Shown here: positions 1-5,920 of the stretch, piece by piece
Numbering within the stretch: the first letter of the stretch is position 1
How the letters are laid out: the number at the start of each line of letters is the position of its first letter
NCBI GenBank assembly: GCA_027011835.1
Contig: JALUZN010000433.1
Span: forward strand, 1-5,992
DNA: 5,992 nucleotides
Source: Draconibacterium sp.
GTDB lineage: Bacteria; Bacteroidota; Bacteroidia; Bacteroidales; Prolixibacteraceae
Direction: 5' to 3'
Program-made: the position numbers and the translations under genes
Notes under the pieces: generated by a model
The model's input: only the letters and a program-made list of their open reading frames with translations
Told to the model about the DNA's origin: nothing
The model's database searches: none

Positions 1-71
1 CGGTATTCCTTAAACTTAAGTTTGCAGCTTTCCTCATCGGGGAACTGTTCTATAAAGTTAATTAATGACAT
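1..71 (-). CDS. IS1595-family (ISXO2-like) transposase, N-terminal fragment
   Basis: The reading frame starts at ATG (69-71, minus strand) and runs off the left edge after 23 full codons. The visible peptide begins MSLINFIEQFPDEESC and continues with a KLKFKEY segment. A short helix with FP(D/T)EE-C, followed by a basic FKE(Y/Q/I)R stretch, is the characteristic start of IS1595-family transposases. In full-length members it precedes a CxxC zinc ribbon and a DDE catalytic domain, neither of which is visible here. The role would be cut-and-paste or replicative movement of the element. A TATCTTTG -7 box lies 16 bases upstream of the ATG, giving a very short leader. The family call rests on only 23 residues, so it is good but not certain. 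Whether the transposase is intact cannot be seen. Confidence 0.78.
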   Translation of the reverse strand, partial: MSLINFIEQFPDEESCKLKFKEY

Positions 72-87
72 ACTTCTATTTTTATTT

Positions 88-95
88 CAAAGATA
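88..95 (-). promoter_or_regulatory. -7 box for the transposase gene
   Basis: On the minus strand the sequence reads TATCTTTG, an exact match to the Bacteroidota -7 consensus TAnnTTTG. It sits 16 bases before the transposase ATG. No good TTTG -33 element is found 19-20 bases further upstream, so the promoter is incomplete or weak by consensus. Confidence 0.5.
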
Positions 96-128
96 ATAAT
101 AATTGGGTAAATATACGGGTATTCATAA

Positions 129-1123
129 TTTGTTTTATTGGCACTAATCGGGTTTACTCAAAACGATACGATTTATACCGAAGCAGGCGTTATATTGGTT
201 GGCGAAATAAAATCGTTAAACAGAAATGTATTGACCTTAGATGCCGATTATGCCGATTCTGATTTTAAAATAAAGTGGGATGAAGTTGTTGGTGTTTCAT
301 CGAATAGTTTATTGAAAATATACACAAAAAAGGGAGCCAGATATAATGGTTACCTTGCCTATTCCGACAGTAGTGAGCGTATAATATCGGTGCAATCTGT
401 ACCCAACAACGGTGCAATAGAATTATCGGATATTGTTGAAATTTCTCCTTTGTATGAAAATTTTTCAAGAGAATAGAAATTTCGATTGATGCCGGGTTGT
501 CGCTTTCGAAGGCAAATAACTTAAAACAAATTACAACCAATAGCAGGCTCGTGTATAAAGCCAATAAATGGAAAAGCGACATCAGCTTTACAAGTGTTTT
601 TACCGATCAGGATGAAATTGACAAAACAAGCAGAACCGAAGGAAAAGTAAATTTCTCGTACGATGTGCTTGGAAAGGCATTTGCTTTTGTTGGTATGGAT
701 TTATTAAAAAACAGTGAACAAAAGCTAGACCTTCGAACCACATCGAAAGTTGGTGTTGGTTATTATTTTTTAAGAACAAACGGTATGTTTCTTCAAACAG
801 GAATTGGTATTGCAAATGCAAACGAGAAATATGAAGGAGACCAGCAGTCGGATGAAAATAGTTTTGAAGGATTGGGGTCGGTAGAATTCAATGCTTTCAA
901 TATTGGCGATTTCTCCTTCCGAACAAAAATTTCAATCTTCCCAAGTTTTTCGCATGCTGGCAGAATTAGGGTAAATGGCGATGCATCGTTAAAGTGGGAT
1001 TTACCTTTCGATTTTTATATAAAAGCCAGTTATACGCACGATTTCGACAGTAAACCTCTTGCCGAAGGAGTTCCTAACAACGACTACGTTTTTCAAACCA
1101 GTATTGGATGGGAGTTTAATTAA
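129..1123 (+). pseudogene. DUF481-type outer-membrane protein paralogue, start removed by IS and frameshifted
   Basis: This is a decayed tandem copy of the gene at 1273-2301. Codons from about 129 encode FVLLALIGFTQNDTIY, the end of a signal peptide and the start of the mature protein. They align with the paralogue's FLAVFTNLFAQNDTLY. The expected start and the first half of the signal peptide are missing, replaced by the IS end. The frame then continues with LVGEIKS and DYADSDFKI, both shared with the paralogue, to a stop at 474-476. One base is missing at the A4T5 run near 457-465. Adding one T restores FFKRIEISIDAG, which aligns without gaps to the paralogue's FWDRIYISIDAG. The rest is open to 1123 and ends DYVFQTSIGWEFN. 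Two lesions make a functional secreted product unlikely. The second could be a homopolymer sequencing error, but the missing start remains. A TTG at 138 could initiate an unexported fragment. Similarity to the intact copy is roughly two thirds, so the duplication is not recent. Confidence 0.85.
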
Positions 1124-1131
1124 TATTTATT

Positions 1132-1153
1132 TACTCAAACCACACAGATTTTA
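1132..1153 (+). repeat. Dispersed copy of the edge of the lysS-upstream palindromic repeat
   Basis: These 22 bases begin TACTCAAACCACACAG and match 2433-2454, the outer part of the left arm of the palindrome before lysS, at 20 of 22 positions. A shorter match, TATTTACTCAAAC, occurs at 1128-1140 and again at 1252-1264, just before the intact DUF481 gene. This suggests a dispersed non-coding repeat family, with this copy decaying after the block. Confidence 0.5.
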
Positions 1154-1203
1154 CCATCTCCCCTTTTTCTAATCTTTTTTCAAATATTTTCATTTAAACA
1201 TGA

Positions 1204-1224
1204 ACAATTGCAGGAGACAATTGT
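1204..1224. promoter_or_regulatory. Perfect dyad in the upstream region of the DUF481 gene
   Basis: ACAATTG (1204-1210) and CAATTGT (1218-1224) form a perfect 7-bp inverted repeat with a 7-base spacer, about 50 bases before the ATG of the intact DUF481 gene. It could be an operator for a dimeric regulator or a small RNA hairpin. No T-tract follows, so it is not a terminator. No convincing TAnnTTTG promoter with a -33 partner was found in 1124-1272. The function is unknown, and AT-rich palindromes of this size can arise by chance. Confidence 0.3.
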
Positions 1225-1272
1225 CGTTACAATAAAAAACGATAAATTAATTATTTACTCAAACAAAGTATT

Positions 1273-2301
1273 ATGAAATCAAAAAAATTATTTCTTGCAC
1301 TATTGTTTTTAGCCGTATTTACCAACCTTTTTGCACAAAACGACACCCTCTATTCTGCAACCGGGGATGTTTTGGTTGGTGAAATAAAATCGGTTAACAA
1401 AAATGTATTAACCTTCGACACCGATTATGCCGATTCAGATTTTAAGATTGAATGGGGCAATGTTAAAGGATTAAAGTCGGTTACAGAAGTTATAGTTTAC
1501 ACAAAAGAGGGAAAACGATATGTAGGTTACTTATCGTACAACAACAACGACGAACGAAAAGTTGTTCTAAAAAATTCAGAAACTGAGGTAAATCTAACAT
1601 TAGACGAGATTGTTGAAATAGAAACGCTGAGTAGCAGTTTCTGGGACCGGATTTATATCTCGATTGATGCCGGGTACTCGTTTAACAGCGGAAACAATTT
1701 ATCGCAACTATCGGTTTCGGGCAAGGTTAAATACAATGCCGAGAACTGGCGTTTGGGAGCCGGATTTAATAATGTGGCAACCAATCAGGATGGCGTTGAC
1801 CCCACAACCCGTAACGAAGCAAATGTCGACTTCACACGCGATATTTATGGTAAATCGTTTGCTTTTGCCGGTCTCGAATTTTTGGAAAACAGCGAGCAAA
1901 TGCTCGATCTGAGGACTACTTCTAAACTCGGGCTGGGTTATTATTTTATTCGTAACAACGGAATGTTCTTACAAGCAAGTGCAGGTGTTGCCAATGCAAA
2001 CGAAAAATATGGCGGAGCAACACCTAAAACCGAAAATAGTTTTGAAGGTCTCGGTGCGCTCGAATTCGATGCTTTCGACATCGGCGACTTTTCGTTCAGA
2101 GCAAAAGTAAGTGCCTTCCCAAGTTTCTCGAACAAAGGACGAGTAAGAATAAACAGCGATGTCTCAATGAAATGGGATTTACCACTCGACTTTTATATTA
2201 AAGCAAGTTTTATTCATAATTACGACAATAAACCTTTGGTTGAAAATGTAGCTAAAGGAGATTATGTTTTCCAAACCAGTATTGGTTGGGAGTGGGATTG
2301 A
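1273..2301 (+). CDS. DUF481-family outer-membrane beta-barrel protein
   Basis: The product is a predicted secreted 342-residue protein of the DUF481 group ('salt-induced outer membrane protein', YdiY-like). Its biochemical role is not established. Residues 1-21 are a clear Sec signal peptide (MKSKK, a hydrophobic core, then NLFA before Gln22). Residues 22-120 form a small beta-rich N-terminal module with LVGEIKS, DYADSDFKIEW and KRYVGYL, of the kind often found before the barrel in Bacteroidota members. From about residue 125 (DRIYISIDAGYSFNSGN) to the C-terminus, alternating polar and aromatic strands with Gly turns indicate a beta-barrel. It ends in GWEWD, with an aromatic close to the end as in outer-membrane barrels. 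The ATG start is chosen because the signal peptide begins there; there is no Shine-Dalgarno sequence. The gene lies 149 bases after its pseudogene paralogue and is followed by a strong terminator, so it is probably monocistronic. Confidence 0.85.
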   Translation: MKSKKLFLALLFLAVFTNLFAQNDTLYSATGDVLVGEIKSVNKNVLTFDTDYADSDFKIEWGNVKGLKSVTEVIVYTKEGKRYVGYLSYNNNDERKVVLKNSETEVNLTLDEIVEIETLSSSFWDRIYISIDAGYSFNSGNNLSQLSVSGKVKYNAENWRLGAGFNNVATNQDGVDPTTRNEANVDFTRDIYGKSFAFAGLEFLENSEQMLDLRTTSKLGLGYYFIRNNGMFLQASAGVANANEKYGGATPKTENSFEGLGALEFDAFDIGDFSFRAKVSAFPSFSNKGRVRINSDVSMKWDLPLDFYIKASFIHNYDNKPLVENVAKGDYVFQTSIGWEWD

Positions 2302-2322
2302 TAAAGCAAAAACTTCATTGTT

Positions 2323-2359
2323 AAAAGTCTTAACCGGTAATTGGTTAAGACTTTTTTTT
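2323..2359 (+). terminator. Rho-independent terminator after the DUF481 gene
   Basis: A perfect 13-bp stem (AAAAGTCTTAACC at 2323-2335 pairing with 2343-2355) closes a 7-base loop and runs into a T8 tract (2352-2359). It begins 21 bases after the stop codon. A-rich sequence on the left side means it could also act on leftward transcription. Confidence 0.92.
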
Positions 2360-2384
2360 ATTGTTTTCACCTCATACCAAAGCT

Positions 2385-2433
2385 AAAAATAACTTCAGCT
2401 ATTTTTCCAAAAAGCTAAATGGATTGAGTTTAT
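2385..2433 (+). repeat. 49-bp direct repeat, copy 1 (partial extra arm of the palindrome)
   Basis: It matches 2544-2592 at 46 of 49 positions, at an offset of 159 bases. It corresponds to the outer half of the right arm of the palindrome at 2431-2591. It also forms an inverted pair with the adjacent left arm, centred near 2431, so the region alternates forward, reverse, forward. In this copy the bases equivalent to the lysS -7 box read TTTATACT, so no promoter box is present. Confidence 0.88.
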
Positions 2434-2591
2434 ACTCAAACCACATAGCTTTTAGGTTTTTATACTCGTTCTTTTTGCCCGCAGCTTTATCGAAAAACAT
2501 TGTAGTAACCCGTTACAACGCAGTTTTTCGCTTCGCTGCGAACAAAAATAACTTCGTCTATTTTTCCAAAAAGCTAAATGGATTGAGTATA
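2431..2591. repeat. About 160-bp imperfect palindrome upstream of lysS
   Basis: The two arms (2431-2509 and 2512-2591) are imperfect inverted repeats centred near 2510. They pair in ordered blocks. 2431-2456 pairs with 2566-2591 at 22 of 26 positions (TATACTCAA, CCA, TAGCTTTT, GG). 2472-2485 pairs with 2535-2548 at 12 of 14 (TTTTTG, CGCAGC). CGAAAAAC at 2491-2498 pairs with 2523-2530 perfectly. TTGTA at 2500-2504 pairs with 2514-2518. The segment between the first two blocks is poorly matched. This is the architecture of a REP/MITE-like element or a large cruciform. It has no coding content. With the terminator and the direct repeat it accounts for most of the 311-base gene-free stretch 2302-2612. 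Confidence 0.8.
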
Positions 2592-2592
2592 T
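2544..2592 (+). repeat. 49-bp direct repeat, copy 2 (right arm of the palindrome)
   Basis: This is the second copy of the 49-bp repeat. It differs from 2385-2433 at only three positions: two adjacent ones near its start (AG versus GT after AACTTC) and one near its end (T versus A). The last difference helps form the TATATTTG box used here as the putative lysS -7 element. The copy is also the outer part of the right arm of the palindrome. Confidence 0.88.
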
Positions 2593-2595
2593 TTG
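2588..2595 (+). promoter_or_regulatory. -7 box of the putative lysS promoter
   Basis: TATATTTG matches the Bacteroidota -7 consensus TAnnTTTG exactly and ends 17 bases before the lysS ATG. The same spacing of a -7 box to its start codon is seen for the transposase at the left edge. The -33 region, within TTTTTCC around 2561-2567, is not a consensus TTTG. The box overlaps the right end of the palindromic repeat, so lysS transcription would begin at the edge of that repeat with a leader of only about 10 bases. Confidence 0.55.
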
Positions 2596-2612
2596 CGCAA
2601 ATTTTTAAAATT

Positions 2613-4319
2613 ATGAGCAAACCGGAATTGACCGAACAGGAAGGAATAAGAAGAAAGTCATTAAAAAGACTGCGCGAATTGGGTATCAATCCGTACCCGG
2701 CAGCCGAGTTTAAAGTAAATGCAACGGCAGCTGATATAAAGGCAAATTTTAGTGACAATGATAAAAAATATAAAGACATAATTTTTGCCGGTAGATTAAT
2801 GAGCCGCCGCATTATGGGAAAAGCTTCGTTTGCCGAATTGCAAGACCATACCGGACGGATTCAAATTTATGTAAACCGCGATGAGATTTGCCCGAACGAC
2901 GATAAAACGTTATACAACGAAGTATTTAAAAAGCTTCTCGATATTGGCGACATTATTGGAGTTAAAGGGTTTGTTTTTGTAACTCAAATGGGCGAAATTT
3001 CCATTCATGTAAAAGAACTTTTTGTACTTAATAAATCGTTACGGCCGCTCCCCATTGTAAAAGAGAAAGACGGAAAAACATACGATGCATTCACCGACCC
3101 GGAACAGCGATACCGGCAGCGTTATGTCGATTTAATTGTAAATCCACAGGTGAAAGATGTGTTTATGAAACGTACAAAAATTATAAACACCATGCGCAAT
3201 ATGTTTAACGAATACGGTTATTTCGAAGTAGAAACGCCAATTTTACAACCCATTCCGGGAGGTGCATCGGCTCGTCCGTTTATTACACACCATAATTCAT
3301 TAAACATTCCACTCTACCTTCGCATTGCAAACGAACTCTATTTAAAACGATTGATTGTTGGCGGTTTTGAAGGTGTTTACGAATTCGGAAAAGATTTTAG
3401 AAACGAAGGAATGGATCGTACGCACAACCCCGAATTTACAGTAATGGAAATTTATGTGGCGTATAAAGATTACAAGTGGATGATGGGCTTTACCGAAGAG
3501 ATTTGCGAACGTGTTGCGATGGAACTGCACGGAACAACAAAAGTACAGGTGGGCGACAATATCATCGATTTTAAACGCCCCTATCCGCGGGTTACCATGT
3601 ACGAAGCAATTAAAGAATTTACCGGTTACGATATAGCAGGTAAAAGCGAAAAAGAACTTTTCGAGATTTGCGATAAACTGGGAATTGAAACCGACCCCAC
3701 AATGGGAAAAGGAAAACTTATCGATGAAATTTTTGGAGAAAAGTGTGAAGGCAATTACATACAACCCACATTTATAACCGATTATCCAAAAGAGATGTCG
3801 CCGCTTACAAAAGAGCACCGCGACAATCCGGAGCTAACCGAACGTTTCGAGTTAATGGTAAACGGGAAGGAACTTGCAAATGCATACTCCGAGCTGAATG
3901 ACCCGATTGATCAGCGAGAGCGTTTTGAAGATCAGCTGAAATTATCGGAAAAAGGCGACGATGAGGCAATGTTTATCGATCAGGACTTTTTACGGGCACT
4001 GGAATACGGAATGCCGCCCACATCGGGAATGGGAATTGGAATAGACCGCCTTACCATGTTTATGACAAACAGTTCCTCCATTCAGGATGTTCTTTTCTTT
4101 CCGCAAATGAAACCCGAGAAAAAAGCAGTTGAACTAACCGACGACGAAAAACTGATACTTAAATTGTTAAAAGAAAATTCGCCCGTTGAATTAACCACCC
4201 TTAAAACAAATGCTGCACTCAGCAATAAAAAGTGGGACAAAGCAATTAAAGGGCTTACAAAAAACAAACTGGCTAAAGTTGAAAACAGCGATGCCGGACT
4301 GTTTGTCGAGGCAGTATAA
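2613..4319 (+). CDS. lysS: Lysyl-tRNA synthetase, class II (LysRS)
   Basis: This cytoplasmic enzyme charges tRNA-Lys with lysine using ATP. The 568-residue protein has an N-terminal helical segment, then an OB-fold anticodon-binding domain at about 56-138 (IIFAGRLMSRRIMGKASFAE onward). The class II catalytic core runs from about 165 to 497. Motif 1 lies around 202-223 (GYFEVETPILQPIPGGASARP). Motif 2 is FRNEGMDRTHNPEF at 262-275, and motif 3 is GMGIGIDRL at 472-480. Typical bacterial LysRS is about 500 residues. Here a further 68 residues (500-568, rich in Lys, Leu and Asn, probably helical) follow the core, as is usual in Bacteroidota LysRS. The ATG at 2613 is preferred because the family N-terminus starts here. 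The frame stays open upstream to a TTG at 2361, but that stretch would translate the terminator flank and the repeats. The gene stands alone, between a repeat-borne promoter and its own terminator. Confidence 0.97.
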   Translation: MSKPELTEQEGIRRKSLKRLRELGINPYPAAEFKVNATAADIKANFSDNDKKYKDIIFAGRLMSRRIMGKASFAELQDHTGRIQIYVNRDEICPNDDKTLYNEVFKKLLDIGDIIGVKGFVFVTQMGEISIHVKELFVLNKSLRPLPIVKEKDGKTYDAFTDPEQRYRQRYVDLIVNPQVKDVFMKRTKIINTMRNMFNEYGYFEVETPILQPIPGGASARPFITHHNSLNIPLYLRIANELYLKRLIVGGFEGVYEFGKDFRNEGMDRTHNPEFTVMEIYVAYKDYKWMMGFTEEICERVAMELHGTTKVQVGDNIIDFKRPYPRVTMYEAIKEFTGYDIAGKSEKELFEICDKLGIETDPTMGKGKLIDEIFGEKCEGNYIQPTFITDYPKEMSPLTKEHRDNPELTERFELMVNGKELANAYSELNDPIDQRERFEDQLKLSEKGDDEAMFIDQDFLRALEYGMPPTSGMGIGIDRLTMFMTNSSSIQDVLFFPQMKPEKKAVELTDDEKLILKLLKENSPVELTTLKTNAALSNKKWDKAIKGLTKNKLAKVENSDAGLFVEAV

Positions 4320-4336
4320 ATCGTTAAAAAAAACAG

Positions 4337-4371
4337 AAGAACCGTTCTATCCATTTAGAGCGGTTCTTTTT
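4337..4371 (+). terminator. Rho-independent terminator after lysS
   Basis: The left arm 4337-4349 (AAGAACCGTTCTA) pairs with 4356-4368 (TAGAGCGGTTCTT). There is one non-Watson-Crick position (a possible G-U pair) in 13, a 6-base loop, and a T5 run at 4367-4371. The hairpin starts 17 bases past the lysS stop codon. Confidence 0.9.
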
Positions 4372-4430
4372 ATAACTCCTTTTCTCCATCAATTTTCTTA
4401 ACAATATTTCCCTTCTATTTTAGCCAAAAA

Positions 4431-4461
4431 TTTGCAAAAGTTAAATATCGCAATATCTTTG
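4431..4461 (+). promoter_or_regulatory. Bacteroidota-type promoter for the DUF819 gene
   Basis: A TTTG -33 element (4431-4434) and TATCTTTG (4454-4461) are separated by 19 bases, which matches the canonical Bacteroidota housekeeping promoter (TTTG, about 19-20 bases, TAnnTTTG). Transcription would start near 4467, leaving an untranslated leader of about 120 bases before the ATG at 4587. I see no known riboswitch or strong hairpin in that leader. A second box-like TATATTTT at 4557-4564 has no properly spaced -33 partner. Confidence 0.68.
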
Positions 4462-4586
4462 TTATGCCTTATTTAATAAACTTTGAGAAACCTGACTAAA
4501 TATTGTAGTTCCCCAATTCCTACGTTTTGCACGATTTATTGTGGTAAAAACCTCAGTATATTTTTAAACAACTAAAACTTAAACTT

Positions 4587-5747
4587 ATGGAAACTCCATA
4601 TCTGATACTAATAATTGTTTTTATTCTTGCACCGGCAGTTGTAATTTTTCTTGAAGGGAAATACAATATTTTAAAAAAAATAGGTGCAGTGTTGGTCTGT
4701 TACGGAATAGGATTGGCCATTGGAAATATGGGTGTTTTACCCGAGGGATCAGATAAGATTCAAAATATGCTTACCACAATTACAATTCCTCTTTCGTTAC
4801 CATTAATCCTTTTTTCGATGGATGTTAAAAAGTGGTTTATGAATGCAAAATCTGCTTTTGTTTCACTGCTTATTGGAATTGTTTCGGTATTGGTAGTAAT
4901 ATTTCTAGGGTACTGGATTTTTAAAGGCAAAATTGAAAATATATGGCAGGTCTCGGGAATGTTGGTTGGTATTTATACCGGAGGAACACCAAATATGGCA
5001 GCAATAAAATCGGCACTCGGAATTTCGCAGGAGTTATATATTCTTACACACACCTACGAAATGTCGCTAGGGGCATTGTATCTTATTTTTGTTCTCTCCA
5101 TTGGGCAGCGGGTGCTGCTTTGGATTCTCCCTGCCTATAAATCGCCCGTAAAAAAAACCATCGACTACGGAAAACTTGAAATTGAAGAGGAGGAGGAGTT
5201 CGAGTCGTACGACGATATTTTAAAAAAAGGCACTCTAATTCCTTTAATCGGAGCGTTCTTCCTCTCGGTTGCTATTTTAGGCGTAAGTTACGGCATTAGC
5301 ATGTTGTTCCCCGAAGATTTTAAAACAGCTGCAATCATTCTGTTTATCACAACATTTGGAATCGCTTTTTCGTTTGTTCCGAAAATAAAAAATATAAAAA
5401 AAACATTTCAACTGGGAATGTATCTGATTTTAATATTTAGTGTTACAGTGGCATCGATGGCCGACATTAATCAGTTGGCAAACATTTCGTTCTCGTTATT
5501 CTATTATGTTGGACTGGCAATGTTCGGTTCGCATTTTTTACATGTTTTAATTGCCCGTATTTTTAAGATAGATGCCGATACGGTATTAATATCGGGAAGC
5601 GCATTAATTTGTTCCCCTCCTTTTGTTCCGGTTGTTGCCGGTGCATTAAAAAATAAAGAGATTATTTTAACCGGATTAATTGTTGGTATTGCCGGCTATG
5701 CAATTGGGAATTATCTCGGTGTTGCCGTTGCATACATATTAAAATAA
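4587..5747 (+). CDS. DUF819 (YjcL-like) family integral membrane protein
   Basis: This 386-residue inner-membrane protein belongs to the DUF819/YjcL family. Its substrate is unknown, although the architecture is transporter-like. Hydrophobic segments run at about 5-22, 31-50, 61-78, 88-112, 122-142, 153-180, 217-240, 246-264, 277-293, 300-322, 333-352 and 359-384. Two re-entrant-looking, Gly/Pro-rich motifs stand out: YTGGTPNMAAI at 130-140 in the N-terminal half and CSPPFVPVVAG at 342-352 in the C-terminal half. This suggests a two-fold inverted-repeat transporter fold. A long hydrophilic loop (183-213) between the halves holds a run of five Glu (200-204) and further acidic residues. The length fits the family. 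The ATG is the first in frame after the promoter and has no Shine-Dalgarno sequence. It is probably transcribed alone from the promoter at 4431-4461. No hairpin terminator is evident after it. Confidence 0.85.
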   Translation: METPYLILIIVFILAPAVVIFLEGKYNILKKIGAVLVCYGIGLAIGNMGVLPEGSDKIQNMLTTITIPLSLPLILFSMDVKKWFMNAKSAFVSLLIGIVSVLVVIFLGYWIFKGKIENIWQVSGMLVGIYTGGTPNMAAIKSALGISQELYILTHTYEMSLGALYLIFVLSIGQRVLLWILPAYKSPVKKTIDYGKLEIEEEEEFESYDDILKKGTLIPLIGAFFLSVAILGVSYGISMLFPEDFKTAAIILFITTFGIAFSFVPKIKNIKKTFQLGMYLILIFSVTVASMADINQLANISFSLFYYVGLAMFGSHFLHVLIARIFKIDADTVLISGSALICSPPFVPVVAGALKNKEIILTGLIVGIAGYAIGNYLGVAVAYILK

Positions 5748-5920
5748 ACGCTATTTGTATTCTTTCAATAACGTAACGAATTCAAATTAATTCCCTGCGT
5801 ATTCAAATATGAATTTATATGAGTGATTCTTTTTGTTTATATTTATATGAATCTTTCAAAAAAGTAACTTACTTTTATAAATATTTTTATTTTAAAACAA
5901 ACATTATTAAATTATCAATC

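Larger units (their letters stand above)
1..130 (-). mobile_element. End of an IS1595-family insertion sequence (partial)
   Basis: This is the 5' (transposase-start) end of an insertion sequence whose remainder lies outside the window. It consists of a transposase N-terminus on the minus strand and about 55 bases of upstream non-coding DNA. The outer boundary is not defined by a visible inverted repeat, because the other end is missing. It can be bracketed: the adjacent DUF481 gene reads back in frame through the codons for VLLALIGFTQND and one Phe codon before hitting a TAA at 126-128. At least part of that TAA should therefore be IS-derived, which places the junction at about 126-134. The motif GGGTAAATATACGGGTA (105-121), with two GGGTA units, may be part of the terminal repeat. 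That is a guess. Confidence 0.72.

Noticed and set aside
65..262. Rightward open frame starting at an ATG next to the transposase start
   Set aside because: It spans the IS end and the shifted frame of the DUF481 pseudogene. Its later residues are basic and low-complexity and match no family, while the other frame matches the paralogue clearly.
2385..2592. CRISPR-like spaced repeats
   Set aside because: There are only two direct copies, and the 110 bases between them are the inverted arm of the same element rather than a unique spacer. No cas genes are present.
2361..2612. Possible 84-residue N-terminal extension of lysyl-tRNA synthetase starting at a TTG
   Set aside because: The extension begins inside the flank of a strong terminator and translates the palindromic repeats (N-N-F-S-Y-F-S-K-K-L-N-G-L-S twice with variants). 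The family N-terminus fits the ATG at 2613, with a -7 box 17 bases before it.
3342..3818. 158-codon open frame on the minus strand inside lysS
   Set aside because: It is antisense to the conserved catalytic core of lysyl-tRNA synthetase, is rich in Phe, Cys and His, and has no recognisable domain or promoter. It is a shadow of the real gene.
2613..4319. GenX/EpmA-type lysyl-tRNA synthetase paralogue that modifies elongation factor P
   Set aside because: The protein has a complete N-terminal OB-fold anticodon-binding domain and full length, which EpmA lacks.
5748..5920. Promoter or terminator between the DUF819 gene and the secreted-protein gene
   Set aside because: Box-like strings such as TACTTTTA (5870-5877) lack a correctly spaced -33 element, and no stem followed by a T-tract was found. 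The AT-rich direct repeat there is too short to interpret.
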